From the NCBI GenBank assembly GCA_028554795.2, contig CM068839.1:42437006-42501005 (forward strand): a DNA stretch of 64,000 nt, read 5' to 3'. The stretch comes from Sinohyriopsis cumingii. Taxonomy: Eukaryota; Mollusca; Bivalvia; Unionida; Unionidae. The notes beneath the pieces were generated by a model. That model saw only the letters and a program-made list of their open reading frames with translations. It did not search any database and was not told the origin of the DNA. Made by a program: the position numbers and the translations under genes. Positions 30,507 through 39,053 of the stretch are shown here, in pieces (positions within the stretch are counted from its first letter, which is position 1; the number at the start of each line of letters is the position of its first letter).

Positions 30507-32084
30507 ATGAAACGATCCCATTCATTCGAGAAGAAAGAAGAAGAAGAAGAAAGTAAGAGGCAGAAACGTGATCTATCGCCTCGTACCAGGGCTGAAATCT
30601 TGTCACAAATTCATGCCAGTGATTTTGAAGAGGACATGAGTGAACCAGAATCCGAACCCTCTAAACCAAGTTCACCACCCTTAGTCAACCCTGAAAAGTA
30701 CTATTCCATTCGAGAGACGGAAAAGCGCTCCTCTAGAAAATTTAGAACCACGGCTTACACCTACACGGTGAAGTTTAAAGATTTCAAGGCCGACGTACCC
30801 TTGGAGAAAGCAGAAGGGTTCATCACCGAGATGTGGGATTCTTTGCTCACCGCACTCAAGCGACAATGTCAAGCCAAAGAAGACGATCGCTTGACACTAT
30901 CCATAGATCACGACGGTTTGAAATCCCCTGTTTGGATCGAGTTTAGCAGACCCGCAGAACTGACCCCTTCCAAAGTCATGGACAAGTTACAACAGGTGCA
31001 ACAATCTAATGACCAGTTTGACATCACCGATGGTAAAGCCACACTGAAAATGGCCCACGTCTCTCCTCCTCAAGGAACTGGATGCAAAAAGATGTTATTG
31101 GTGGACGACCTTCGCAACACCAAAAAGAGTCTCGTCCGAATTAACAACCCTCAAGACCAGATGTGTTTAGCCCGTGCCATCGTGGTGGGACGAACCTATG
31201 CCAACAAGAACGACACGGTAGAATGGAAAAGAACCTGGAAAACTATTCAACGATGCGATCGAGCCAAACAACGAAACGAAGCAGAACTCCTGTTACAACA
31301 AGCCGGACTGTCCAAAGACACACCCTGTGGCATTCCTGAGATGCAAAAATTGCAAGATGCCCTAGCTCCACGCTACACCTTGAAAGTGCACCCTCAAGAA
31401 ATGCGTGGAACTCTGTTGTTTCGAGGCCAAGATTTTAAGGACGGAAAATACATTCATGTCTATCATCACGATGACCATTTCGATACCATTACCAGTATCA
31501 CTGGATTCCTGGGATACGGTTATTATTGTGAGAAATGTGACTATGGTTATAACAATCGAGAGCAACACAAGCATTGTGGAATAAAATGCCCAGGATGTTT
31601 GGCCTCTCCACCCTGTCTGAGCGAAGGACCAGTGCCTTGTTCGACTTGTTTGCGCACGTTTGTCAGTCCTACCTGTTACCAACAACATCTGAAAACGCAA
31701 GGTTCACAGCAGAAATGTGCTTGTCAACTCTTGAGATTGTGCCCTACGTGTAGACAAGGCATACGTACCAATAGTACCAAGGCACACGTATGTTCAGGAA
31801 AAAAAAATGTCACATTTGTCACCGCATCGTGGACTTGGAACACCAATGCTACGTGCAAAAATACCAACCCCCACCAGAGAAAGAGGACGGTCACAAGAAG
31901 AAAGGCAATTTCATCTTTTTCGATTTCGAATGTATGCAAGAGACCGGCATTCACATTCCTAATTTCTGCGTGGCTCATCGAGCGTGCGAGAAGTGCATTC
32001 AAGAACCTATCTTCAGTCATTGCCCTCACTGCAGCAAGATTCCCGGAGGGCGTGAAAAAATCTTTCGGGGACCAAACACGTTAG
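30507..32084 (+). CDS. polB: DNA polymerase B, N-terminal frame (525 aa)
   Basis: N-terminal part of the protein-primed family B polymerase. After an acidic lead, a domain of about 350 residues contains the family's NNPQDQMCLARAIVVG-like stretch and an IHVYHHDDHFDTITSI stretch. Zinc-binding clusters follow (YYCEKCDYGYNN, then CPGC, CSTC and CPTC pairs). The true coding moves to the -1 frame within a run of nine A at 31799-31807; residues after about 433 in this frame are not the polymerase. In P4 the corresponding place keeps one frame with an in-frame TGA, which suggests the ancestor was one frame and P1 lost a base, though a programmed -1 shift cannot be excluded. Confidence 0.85.
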   Translation: MKRSHSFEKKEEEEESKRQKRDLSPRTRAEILSQIHASDFEEDMSEPESEPSKPSSPPLVNPEKYYSIRETEKRSSRKFRTTAYTYTVKFKDFKADVPLEKAEGFITEMWDSLLTALKRQCQAKEDDRLTLSIDHDGLKSPVWIEFSRPAELTPSKVMDKLQQVQQSNDQFDITDGKATLKMAHVSPPQGTGCKKMLLVDDLRNTKKSLVRINNPQDQMCLARAIVVGRTYANKNDTVEWKRTWKTIQRCDRAKQRNEAELLLQQAGLSKDTPCGIPEMQKLQDALAPRYTLKVHPQEMRGTLLFRGQDFKDGKYIHVYHHDDHFDTITSITGFLGYGYYCEKCDYGYNNREQHKHCGIKCPGCLASPPCLSEGPVPCSTCLRTFVSPTCYQQHLKTQGSQQKCACQLLRLCPTCRQGIRTNSTKAHVCSGKKNVTFVTASWTWNTNATCKNTNPHQRKRTVTRRKAISSFSISNVCKRPAFTFLISAWLIERARSAFKNLSSVIALTAARFPEGVKKSFGDQTR

Positions 32085-34573
32085 CCGATTTTGCCCAATG
32101 GGTCTTAGACCCCATCGACAAGACGTGGAGCCAAGAGGACATCGAACGTTACGGAGATTGTCATCGTCATGCCACGGTGATGGCTCACAATTTCTCCGGA
32201 TACGATGGACAGTTTCTTTTGAGGTACTATGCGGAACAAGGCACCGAGCGTCCTAAAGTCACTTTGAACGGAGCCAAAATCATTTTCATGCAAGTGGGAC
32301 AAGTACAGTTTAAAGATTCGATGAGTTACTTGGCCATGCCTTTGAGTCGAATGCCTAAAACGTTTGGAATGACAGAAATGGCTAAAGGGTACTTTCCACA
32401 CTTTTTCAATACGGAAGCCAATCAACATGCCGTTCTACCCCATTTGCCTGAGGCTCACTATTACGACCCCGACAACATGCGTACCGAACAACGAGAAGCT
32501 TTCTACGCTTGGTACCAGGCTCATGTCTCCGACCCTTTCGACTTTCAGGAAGAAATGCTAAAGTATTGTCGTTCCGACGTGGACATTTTACGACGTTGCT
32601 GTGGAAAATTTCGAGAACTGTTCATGGAACACGGAGGGGTCGATCCTTTGAAAGAAGCTTGCACCATTGCCAAAGCGTGTTCCTTAGTGTACCGCCAACG
32701 ATTCATGCCTGAAAACACCGTGGCTGTCATCAGTCCTCAAACGACCAACTATGTCAAGCGTCAATACTCTGTCAAAGCCCTACGTTGGTTACATTACTTG
32801 TGCGACAAGGAAGACAAATGGATTCAGCATGCCCGCAACGGAGGAGGCGAAAAGACCATCGGAACGTATTCGGTAGATGGCTGGGACTTAGAAAACCCCA
32901 AGATCGTGTACGAGTTTAACGGTTGCTTATTTCACGGATGTCCCGTCTGTTACCCTGACCGTGACACTAAAAATCAGTTTTTGCAACGAACCATGGAAGA
33001 CTTGTACCAGGACACTTGTCAGCGACGCCTAAAGTTAGAACAGCAAGGATACCAAGTGGTGGAAATGTGGGAACACGAGTACGATCACCGTTTGAAAACC
33101 GATCCCGAGTTTAAACGCCTCGTGGAAAGTTACCAGTTCATGGACCCGCTGAACCCGAGGGATAGTTTGTACGGAGGAAGGACCAATGCCACCTGTTTGC
33201 TGTACCAAGCCGACGAAGAGAAAGGAGAAGAAATCAAATACTTGGACGTGTGTTCGCTGTATCCCTACGTGTGCAAATATTGTCGCTTTCCTGTAGGGCA
33301 CCCGCAATTGTTGACGGAACACATTGACCTGAAAAACATTCGACAATACGAAGGCTTGATCAAGTGTAAAGTTTTGCCTCCCACGAACCTATACCATCCC
33401 GTCTTACCTCACCATTGTCAAGGCAAACTGATGTTTCCCTTGTGCCGTACTTGTGCCGAAACGTGCAACCAGGACCAACCTTGCCATCACAGCCAGGAAG
33501 AACGTGCCTTGACGGGAACCTGGGTCAGCGTGGAATTGTTCAAAGCTCTGGACATGGGATACCAACTGTTAGAAGTGTACGAAATTTGCCACTTTCCCAA
33601 GACACAACAGTACCACAAGGGTGACCCTACTCAGAAAGGCATTTTCGCCGACTACGTGGATGCCTTTTTGAAACTGAAACAAGAAGCCAGCGGCTATCCT
33701 TCTTGGTGTCACACTCCCGAAGACCAAATACAATTCAAAGAGAAATACTACGCACAAGAAGGCATCTCTTTAGACCACATCGAAAAAAACGAAGGCAGGC
33801 GATCGTTTGCCAAAGTGATGTTAAATTGCTTGTGGGGTAAAATGGCACAACGACCGTGTTTACCCAAGACGGAATATTTGACAGAACCTTCCCGCTACTT
33901 CCAGATGATTCACGACAAAACCAAATACATGAAACACGTGGACGTCGTTCGAGAGGATTTGATCTTGATCAATTACGAAGAAGATCTGGGCTTTGTACAA
34001 GACGACCCTTTTGGAAATGTCATCATTGCGGCTTACGTGACAGCTCATGCTCGCTTAAAATTGTACGAAGCTTTAGAACTGTTAGAAGAACGCGTCCTGT
34101 ACTTTGACACGGACAGTTGCATTTACATCCATCACCCGATTCAACAGCACCCTGACATCGAAGGAGACCGTTTAGGAGCCTGGACAGACGAGCATCCCGA
34201 CGACAAGATTCTAAGTTTCGTCAGTGGTGGTCCCAAAAATTACGGCTACGAATACCGGGACAAACAAGGAGAAGTGCACACGACGTGCAAAGTGAAAGGA
34301 CTGACTCTGAATCATCGTACCAGTCGAGTGGTCAACTTTGGGGTATTGAAAGAAGCCTTGCAATCGGGAGAGGATGGAAACTTTAAAGTGACCACCTATC
34401 AACCGAACAAGATTGTACGTTTACCCACTCACCACATCGTCAGTCGACCCTTGGAAAAAGTCTATCAAATTGTATACCAGAAGCGAGTGCGACTTCCCAA
34501 TCTATTCACCTTACCGTACGGTCACGTCGGTATTGGTCTGTATATGAAAAGGAACCCTAGGCAAGATCGATAG
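31790..34573 (+). CDS. polB: DNA polymerase B, catalytic frame (927 aa)
   Basis: It contains the exonuclease and polymerase domains. Exo I is DFECM (D45, E47), Exo II is AHNFSGYDG (about 132-140) and Exo III is YCRSDVDIL (about 260). Polymerase motif A is DVCSLYP (about 485), motif B is KVMLNCLWGK (about 675) and motif C is YFDTDS (about 775). All catalytic acids are present. Protein-primed B polymerases copy linear genomes with terminal proteins, which suits the inverted terminal repeats. The ATG at 31790 lies upstream of the A-run and need not be used. A canonical AATAAA (34992-34997) lies 420 nt downstream. There is no histone-type stem-loop. Confidence 0.93.
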   Translation: MFRKKKCHICHRIVDLEHQCYVQKYQPPPEKEDGHKKKGNFIFFDFECMQETGIHIPNFCVAHRACEKCIQEPIFSHCPHCSKIPGGREKIFRGPNTLADFAQWVLDPIDKTWSQEDIERYGDCHRHATVMAHNFSGYDGQFLLRYYAEQGTERPKVTLNGAKIIFMQVGQVQFKDSMSYLAMPLSRMPKTFGMTEMAKGYFPHFFNTEANQHAVLPHLPEAHYYDPDNMRTEQREAFYAWYQAHVSDPFDFQEEMLKYCRSDVDILRRCCGKFRELFMEHGGVDPLKEACTIAKACSLVYRQRFMPENTVAVISPQTTNYVKRQYSVKALRWLHYLCDKEDKWIQHARNGGGEKTIGTYSVDGWDLENPKIVYEFNGCLFHGCPVCYPDRDTKNQFLQRTMEDLYQDTCQRRLKLEQQGYQVVEMWEHEYDHRLKTDPEFKRLVESYQFMDPLNPRDSLYGGRTNATCLLYQADEEKGEEIKYLDVCSLYPYVCKYCRFPVGHPQLLTEHIDLKNIRQYEGLIKCKVLPPTNLYHPVLPHHCQGKLMFPLCRTCAETCNQDQPCHHSQEERALTGTWVSVELFKALDMGYQLLEVYEICHFPKTQQYHKGDPTQKGIFADYVDAFLKLKQEASGYPSWCHTPEDQIQFKEKYYAQEGISLDHIEKNEGRRSFAKVMLNCLWGKMAQRPCLPKTEYLTEPSRYFQMIHDKTKYMKHVDVVREDLILINYEEDLGFVQDDPFGNVIIAAYVTAHARLKLYEALELLEERVLYFDTDSCIYIHHPIQQHPDIEGDRLGAWTDEHPDDKILSFVSGGPKNYGYEYRDKQGEVHTTCKVKGLTLNHRTSRVVNFGVLKEALQSGEDGNFKVTTYQPNKIVRLPTHHIVSRPLEKVYQIVYQKRVRLPNLFTLPYGHVGIGLYMKRNPRQDR
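31799..31807 (+). other. A9 run at the polymerase frame change
   Basis: Nine A between GG and TGTCAC. A -1 move here links the zinc-cluster region of the first frame to the CHICH continuation of the second. A AAA AAA is both a classic slippery sequence and a hot spot for single-base loss. Confidence 0.8.
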
Positions 34574-35012
34574 TTCATTGTTCATTGAAGTAACTTACCA
34601 TGTCGTTGACGAAGAAGAAACCAGATTGGTTAGGAGTCAAATGTTGGACATCACCGAGACCAGGGTTTTGAGGCTTGGACACAAGAGGTGGCCTAGTATG
34701 CACGAGAGTTATTCAAGGAAAAAAGTTACTTTTCAACCTGTGTTAGTGACGGTGCCAGAAGAACCCGTCACCCAGGACAGGACTGTCGTGGACAGGCCTG
34801 AAAGACCCTTTCGGGAGGACAATTGTGTGACCTTACCCCTACTATAGAACTGGTTAGAACTTTACCCAAAACATGTTGTACAGACACTTGTGTTTATTCC
34901 ACGTTCATGGTTATCATGTGCCTTTTATTCTTGTACTTAAGCCTTTGGCTTTTATGCATTTTTGTCTTTCGTATTTATGTTTGAAACATTCAATAAACGT
35001 GTTCTGAAAAAG
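34574..35012 (+). other. Polymerase 3' region; small doubtful ORF at 34641-34847
   Basis: A 68-codon frame (34641-34847) starts at an internal ATG and has no recognised features. It could be a short gene between polymerase and ATPase or just 3' UTR. The frame remains open upstream to 34578 without an ATG. AATAAA at 34992 ends this region, 15 nt before the TATA box of the ATPase gene. Confidence 0.35.
34992..34997 (+). terminator. Polyadenylation signal AATAAA (polymerase)
   Basis: A canonical hexamer, followed by GT/T-rich DNA. It contrasts with the histone-type ends of the accessory genes. Confidence 0.75.
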
Positions 35013-35020
35013 TATATAAA
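35013..35020 (+). promoter_or_regulatory. TATA box of the packaging ATPase gene
   Basis: TATATAAA 48 nt upstream of the ATG at 35068. Confidence 0.75.
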
Positions 35021-35067
35021 CTCTTGTCTTGTTTGTTTTTCGTGTCACAAGTGACATTTCTCACACC

Positions 35068-35811
35068 ATGGCTACCTCTGCTGTCTCTGCTCCCTCTTCC
35101 TCTACTGTCAAAGTCATCGACGAACACTTAGATCGTGCCAGTTGGGAGGCTTTGTATCTTCGCCATCCCTTTAACATGCTCATTGCTGGACCTAGCGGTT
35201 CAGGCAAAACCGAATTCGTCAAACGTTTGATCGAACATAAACATCATTTGATCGATCGACCCCCTCAACGAATTGTGTGGTGTTACAAAGAGTGGCAATC
35301 GGCGTACAGCCTCTTGCGAGAAAGTCAAGGCGATTCCATCGTGTTTGTGGAAGGCATTCCTAAAGAAGACGACGGCATCGTCTCTGACTCCCGTCTAACC
35401 CATTTGGTCATTTTCGACGACATGTTAGGAGAAGACGAAGAAGAAATTAAACTGTGGTTCACGCGCAAAGGGCATCACCGTAATGCCAGTGTCGTTTACA
35501 TCACCCAAAATTTGTTTCAACAAAGTAAAGCCCATCGCACCATCAGTCTCAATGCGCATTACGTGGTCTTGTTTAAAAGCCCTCGAGATAAATCGCAAGT
35601 GCAAGTCTTAGCCAAACAGTTAGGAACGCCTTGGCTGACTCAGGCGTACGACGATGCCACTCAAACGCCACACGCCTATTTACTCGTCGATTTGAAACCT
35701 ACGACTCCCGAGGATTTGCGATTTCGTACCCACTTGTTTCACCACTGGTGCCAAGACGGAGGGCCTGTCCTGTACACGTCTCCGTCCTCGACTTCATTTC
35801 ACTCCCCATAA
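35068..35811 (+). CDS. Genome-packaging ATPase (FtsK/HerA, A32-like)
   Basis: 247 aa. Walker A is GPSGSGKT at 41-48, Walker B is LVIFDDM at 113-119, and a sensor-type TQN follows in a SVVYITQNLFQQSK stretch. This is the standard Polinton ATPase length and plan. It would pump DNA into the preformed capsid. I start at ATG 35068 because it has an ideal Kozak context (CACCATGG) and a TATA 48 nt upstream; the open frame extends 13 codons further without an ATG. The stop TAA (35809-35811) falls inside a CATAAAAAAA sequence just before the next gene's TATA. Confidence 0.95.
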   Translation: MATSAVSAPSSSTVKVIDEHLDRASWEALYLRHPFNMLIAGPSGSGKTEFVKRLIEHKHHLIDRPPQRIVWCYKEWQSAYSLLRESQGDSIVFVEGIPKEDDGIVSDSRLTHLVIFDDMLGEDEEEIKLWFTRKGHHRNASVVYITQNLFQQSKAHRTISLNAHYVVLFKSPRDKSQVQVLAKQLGTPWLTQAYDDATQTPHAYLLVDLKPTTPEDLRFRTHLFHHWCQDGGPVLYTSPSSTSFHSP

Positions 35812-35816
35812 AAAAA

Positions 35817-35827
35817 TCTATAAAAAC
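35817..35827 (+). promoter_or_regulatory. TATA box of gene G
   Basis: TCTATAAAAAC, 40 nt upstream of the ATG at 35865 and directly after the ATPase stop. Confidence 0.7.
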
Positions 35828-35864
35828 CTCAGACCCTTTTTCGTCTGTCTCACATAGTGCGAAA

Positions 35865-36785
35865 ATGACGTCCCTTCAGTCGCATCTTCCCGTCAAATTG
35901 ATTCGTGCCTTGTATGGCATCAGTCGAGAAAAAAATCCACAAACACGAGCTCGTGTCTTAGAAGCTAGTCTCAAAGAAGTCTTACGATGGTTCACGGTGA
36001 CGGCACGTCAATTACTCCAAGGAATCATTCAGATTCCTCATCAAACCAAACGCTTTTTCGATCGAAACAAAGTCGCTTTGGTCCAACTGGCCGATCCCCG
36101 CATCGACACTCAAACCAAAAAACAAATAATTTTGAAACCTGGAGGGAGCGGTACTCTAGGAGGGGTCATCATTCGCTCACTCTTAAGATGGGATCCTAAT
36201 GCCCCCAAAGTTATACCCAAGACAAAAGTCCAACGAAGCCCCAAGAAGAAAAAGACCAGGTCCCCAAGGATAACTTCTCCAGTGGCAGGACCCTCCTCTG
36301 ACCAGACACCACCACCACCCCGGAAAAAGAAAAGAAGCCCCCAGAAAAAGAAAAGTCCACAGAAAACTAGTCGCAAGAGAGGCACTTCGGCCAGGACGCA
36401 ACCTTACACTCGCAAACCACGACCTGCCACGGCAGTGACTGCGTCTCCGGCAGCTTCACGTTTGTCCACTTCTCCGTTAATGACACCCAGAACTGAAGAG
36501 TACTTGGAGACGTTGATCACACCAAGAACTTCTCCGTTGATGACCCCCAAAAGAACTTCCCCAGTGGCAGGACCTTCCAATTTAGTGGCAGTGGCTGCTG
36601 CTCACAAAGTACCTTCTCCCAAAATCAAAGTTCAAGAAAGATCGGGCATGTTACAAAGTTTACTGGATTTGTCCAAGCAAGAACTGGCTCGATTTAGTCC
36701 GTTACGTACCCCTGCACGATGTGTCATGCCTGTCCTCAAACTAATACGACGTAAAGACAATCAGTGGCGACGCGTTCCAGTATAA
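35865..36785 (+). CDS. Gene G, 306-aa basic virion-type protein
   Basis: The N-terminal 115 residues form a helical domain (LIRALYGISREKN, a TARQLLQGIIQIP stretch, then KKQIILKPGGSGTLGG). The remaining 190 residues are Lys/Arg/Ser/Pro-rich with KKKKTRSP and PRKKKRSPQKKKSPQK repeats, and TSPLMTP repeated two or three times. The N-terminal domain has the same plan as the next gene H, a known small Polinton protein sometimes compared to adenovirus pX, so G and H look like duplicates with G gaining a basic tail. Such tails suggest DNA binding, e.g. as a core protein. It starts at ATG 35865; an open frame upstream overlaps the ATPase and is not used. Confidence 0.75.
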   Translation: MTSLQSHLPVKLIRALYGISREKNPQTRARVLEASLKEVLRWFTVTARQLLQGIIQIPHQTKRFFDRNKVALVQLADPRIDTQTKKQIILKPGGSGTLGGVIIRSLLRWDPNAPKVIPKTKVQRSPKKKKTRSPRITSPVAGPSSDQTPPPPRKKKRSPQKKKSPQKTSRKRGTSARTQPYTRKPRPATAVTASPAASRLSTSPLMTPRTEEYLETLITPRTSPLMTPKRTSPVAGPSNLVAVAAAHKVPSPKIKVQERSGMLQSLLDLSKQELARFSPLRTPARCVMPVLKLIRRKDNQWRRVPV

Positions 36786-36790
36786 AAAAG
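36781..36790 (+). promoter_or_regulatory. TATA box of gene H overlapping the gene G stop
   Basis: TATAAAAAAG, in which TAA at 36783-36785 is the stop codon of gene G. It lies 54 nt upstream of the gene H ATG. Confidence 0.75.
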
Positions 36791-36843
36791 GCCTGTGACC
36801 AAGTCCGGTATCAGTGTTTTTTGGTGCTCCTGAAGACTCAAAG

Positions 36844-37230
36844 ATGTCACCCTGCAGAAAACCCCAAGGAAAGAAAAGGAAAGGACTGCCACCACGTTTA
36901 GCCAAACATGGGGACATGTTATCTGTCCTGTCCAAAGCTTCTCCACCCCTACGAAAAAAACTCATTCAAACAGCCTCCAAAGAGGTCATCGATACCGTGT
37001 GCGAATGTTGTTTGAACGTTTTGAAAGGCACTATCCCTTTGTCCAAACACCAGAAACAATGTTTAGGCAAACATCGTCACGTTCTTCGCCAAATGGTTCA
37101 AAAGAAAATTCCCATTCGTCAAAAAAAGAAGATGTTAGTGCAACGTGGAGGTATTTTACCTCTCTTGTTAGGTCCCATACTGAAAGGAGTCTTGGGAACC
37201 ATGTTGGGAGGACTGGTGGGAGCAAGATAA
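36844..37230 (+). CDS. Gene H, pX-like small basic Polinton protein (128 aa)
   Basis: A recognised Polinton protein type: basic lead, a KLIQTASKEVIDTVCEC helix, a LNVLKGTIPLSKHQK stretch, a KKKMLVQRGGILPLLLGP motif and a Gly-rich hydrophobic end (GTMLGGLVGAR). It is very common in animal Polintons between ATPase and capsid genes and sometimes likened to adenovirus pX/core protein. It is likely packaged with DNA. The function is not proven. Starting at ATG 36844 gives a 54-nt leader from the TATA. The stop TAA (37228-37230) lies inside GATAAAAAGG, a TATA-like site for the next gene. Confidence 0.85.
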   Translation: MSPCRKPQGKKRKGLPPRLAKHGDMLSVLSKASPPLRKKLIQTASKEVIDTVCECCLNVLKGTIPLSKHQKQCLGKHRHVLRQMVQKKIPIRQKKKMLVQRGGILPLLLGPILKGVLGTMLGGLVGAR

Positions 37231-37235
37231 AAAGG
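37226..37235 (+). promoter_or_regulatory. TATA-like box of gene I overlapping the gene H stop
   Basis: GATAAAAAGG contains the H stop codon TAA. It lies 44 nt upstream of the gene I ATG at 37279. Confidence 0.6.
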
Positions 37236-37278
37236 CCTCGGAAGTCCCAAGATCTCAGAATTGACCCCTGACAACCCC

Positions 37279-37917
37279 ATGGAAGGACGAAAACTAGCTT
37301 TAGTGCCTTACAAACGATGGATGGAATACCATCGGTGGCAAGAACAACACACCCCGCAATTACCTCCCAATCCCCATTTCAGCGAGATGTCCCAGTTACA
37401 ACACGAATTGCAGTCCTTGATGGATCGCCAAGATTTGTCCGAAACAGAAAAATCGCAAAAGTACGGTCAACTCTTGCAACGACTGCAACTCTTTCACCAG
37501 AAAGCTTTAGACGAAACAGCTCTACCCACTCTGAAAGATTTTAAGACCTTGATGAAAAGTCCAGCACCATCACCAGTACCAGTACCAGTACCACCAGTAC
37601 CCGTGACCAAGACAGAAAAAGGAGAAGAAGAGGAAGGGTTTCAAACTCCACCAGAAAAAGTACGCAAGTTAACAACACCACCTACCTCCAGAATTGGATG
37701 GATTAAAAAGATGATGGCCACCCCTTCTTCCTCACAAGAGAAAAAGAAAGTGAAGACAGAAGTGAAGACAGAAGTGAAACAAGAACCGATATTCCCAGCT
37801 CAGACATCCTTCTCCTCTTCGACACCTATTGCTGGCCGCACACGCAAAGCATTGCAATCCAAGAAAATACCCCAAGAGAAAAAGAGTAGCATCCTCCAAG
37901 AGTGGGTGTCTTATTAA
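37279..37917 (+). CDS. Gene I, 212-aa Polinton protein with LVPYKRW motif
   Basis: The N-terminal 90 residues carry a KLALVPYKRW motif and a helical LQHELQSLMDRQDLSETEKSQKY stretch followed by LQRLQLFHQK, which recall a Polinton protein family with an LVPY start and an LSDxEK helix. Pro/Val repeats (PVPVPVPPVPV) and a Lys/Ser-rich tail with GWIKKMMATPSSSQ follow. It is found between pX-like protein and integrase. The function is unknown, probably virion-internal. A fragment of the same gene is fused to a polymerase fragment by deletion in P4 (63770-63957). The stop is 21 nt before the integrase start. Confidence 0.7.
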   Translation: MEGRKLALVPYKRWMEYHRWQEQHTPQLPPNPHFSEMSQLQHELQSLMDRQDLSETEKSQKYGQLLQRLQLFHQKALDETALPTLKDFKTLMKSPAPSPVPVPVPPVPVTKTEKGEEEEGFQTPPEKVRKLTTPPTSRIGWIKKMMATPSSSQEKKKVKTEVKTEVKQEPIFPAQTSFSSSTPIAGRTRKALQSKKIPQEKKSSILQEWVSY

Positions 37918-37938
37918 CACACCAACCAACACAAAAAA

Positions 37939-39048
37939 ATGGAAAAAGTCTTAGCCAGCATTTACTACGATCCCTCCCATCCTGCAGGTTACGCAGGAGT
38001 TCAAAAATTGTATCGTGCTGCCAAAACGCAACTGAAAAGTCTCCGTTTACCTCAAGTGCAACGATGGTTACAAGAACAAGCTACCTACACTTTACACAAA
38101 CCCATTCGACGCAAGTTTGCCAGAAGTCGCACCCGAGTGGAAGGCATCGATCATCAATGGCAAGCCGATTTAGCCGATGTCTCTCATTTGGCCAGCTACA
38201 ATCGTGGCTACAAATATTTGTTTTGTGTCATCGACGTCTTTTCCAAATTTGCCTGGGTCGTGCCCTTGACTTCCAAATCGAGCAGCGAGTTAGTGCGAGC
38301 CCTGCAACGGGTGTTGAAACAAAGCGGTCGTCACCCTCTTCGATGGCAAACGGACAAAGGCACCGAATTTCTGAACCAAGCTTTCCAAAAAGAATTAAAG
38401 AAACGTGACATTCATTTTTTTACCACCGAGAATCCCGAAACCAAAGCCAGCATCGTGGAACGTTTTCAACGCACTTTGAAAGAACGCATGTGGAAATATT
38501 TTACGCATCACCACACTCTGAAGTACATCGACATCTTACCGCACCTGGTGCAAGCGTACAACCAATCTTACCATCGAAGCATCGGACGTGCCCCGCAAGA
38601 CGTTACTCCCGAGAACGAAGTGTTGGTGTTTGAGCACCTGTTTGGTACGTCCCCGACGAGGGCTGTCCCCAAGAAAAGTGGAGAGTTGGCCGTAGGAGAT
38701 TGGGTGCGCATTGGCAAAACCAAACGCACTTTCGACAAAGGTTACTTACCTAACTGGACGACCGAACTGTTTCGCGTCAGTGGACGAGTGCATGGCCGTC
38801 ATCCTGCCGTCTATAAATTGGAAGACATGAACGGAGAAGTGCTCAAAGGAACGTTTTATTTGCCCGAGTTACAACGTGTCACCAAAAAAGAAAACGACGT
38901 GTACGACATCGAAAGCATTCTCGAACGCAGAACCCGTAAAGTGGACAAACGACGTGTCAAAGAAGTCAAAGTACGTTGGAAAGGATATCCACCCAGTTTT
39001 GATTCTTGGATCGACGCTTCGCAAGTCATCGACTATAAAAAGAAGTGA
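37939..39048 (+). CDS. Polinton integrase with C-terminal chromodomain (369 aa)
   Basis: A retroviral-type DDE integrase: D77 in WQADLAD, D139 in QTDKGTEF and E174 in KASIVERFQ, with about 34 residues between the last two. The middle has YKYLFCVIDVFSKFAWVVPL. The C-terminal 50 residues are a chromodomain (YDIESILERR then KVRWKGYPPSFDSWID), which may steer insertion to marked chromatin. The family inserts Polintons with 6-bp target duplications, matching the TGCATC repeat. The ATG is preceded by AAAAAA, 21 nt after gene I. The frame is complete and all catalytic residues are intact. Confidence 0.96.
   Translation: MEKVLASIYYDPSHPAGYAGVQKLYRAAKTQLKSLRLPQVQRWLQEQATYTLHKPIRRKFARSRTRVEGIDHQWQADLADVSHLASYNRGYKYLFCVIDVFSKFAWVVPLTSKSSSELVRALQRVLKQSGRHPLRWQTDKGTEFLNQAFQKELKKRDIHFFTTENPETKASIVERFQRTLKERMWKYFTHHHTLKYIDILPHLVQAYNQSYHRSIGRAPQDVTPENEVLVFEHLFGTSPTRAVPKKSGELAVGDWVRIGKTKRTFDKGYLPNWTTELFRVSGRVHGRHPAVYKLEDMNGEVLKGTFYLPELQRVTKKENDVYDIESILERRTRKVDKRRVKEVKVRWKGYPPSFDSWIDASQVIDYKKK
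39031..39041 (+). promoter_or_regulatory. TATA-like site inside the integrase end
   Basis: GACTATAAAAA lies in the last codons of the integrase, about 14-20 nt upstream of the next ATG. It is close for a promoter but conserved in P2 (27959-27970). Confidence 0.4.
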
Positions 39049-39053
39049 CCATC

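Noticed and set aside
31362-34402. Minus-strand ORFs of 60-112 codons opposite the polymerase gene
   Set aside because: Shadows of a long, strongly coding plus-strand gene with all catalytic motifs.
34578-34640. Start at 34578 for the frame after the polymerase
   Set aside because: The first codon there is TTG. The first in-frame ATG is at 34641, and even that short frame is doubtful.
35631-35864. Upstream extension of gene G
   Set aside because: It overlaps the ATPase gene in another frame and lacks a credible start; the ATG at 35865 follows a TATA box.
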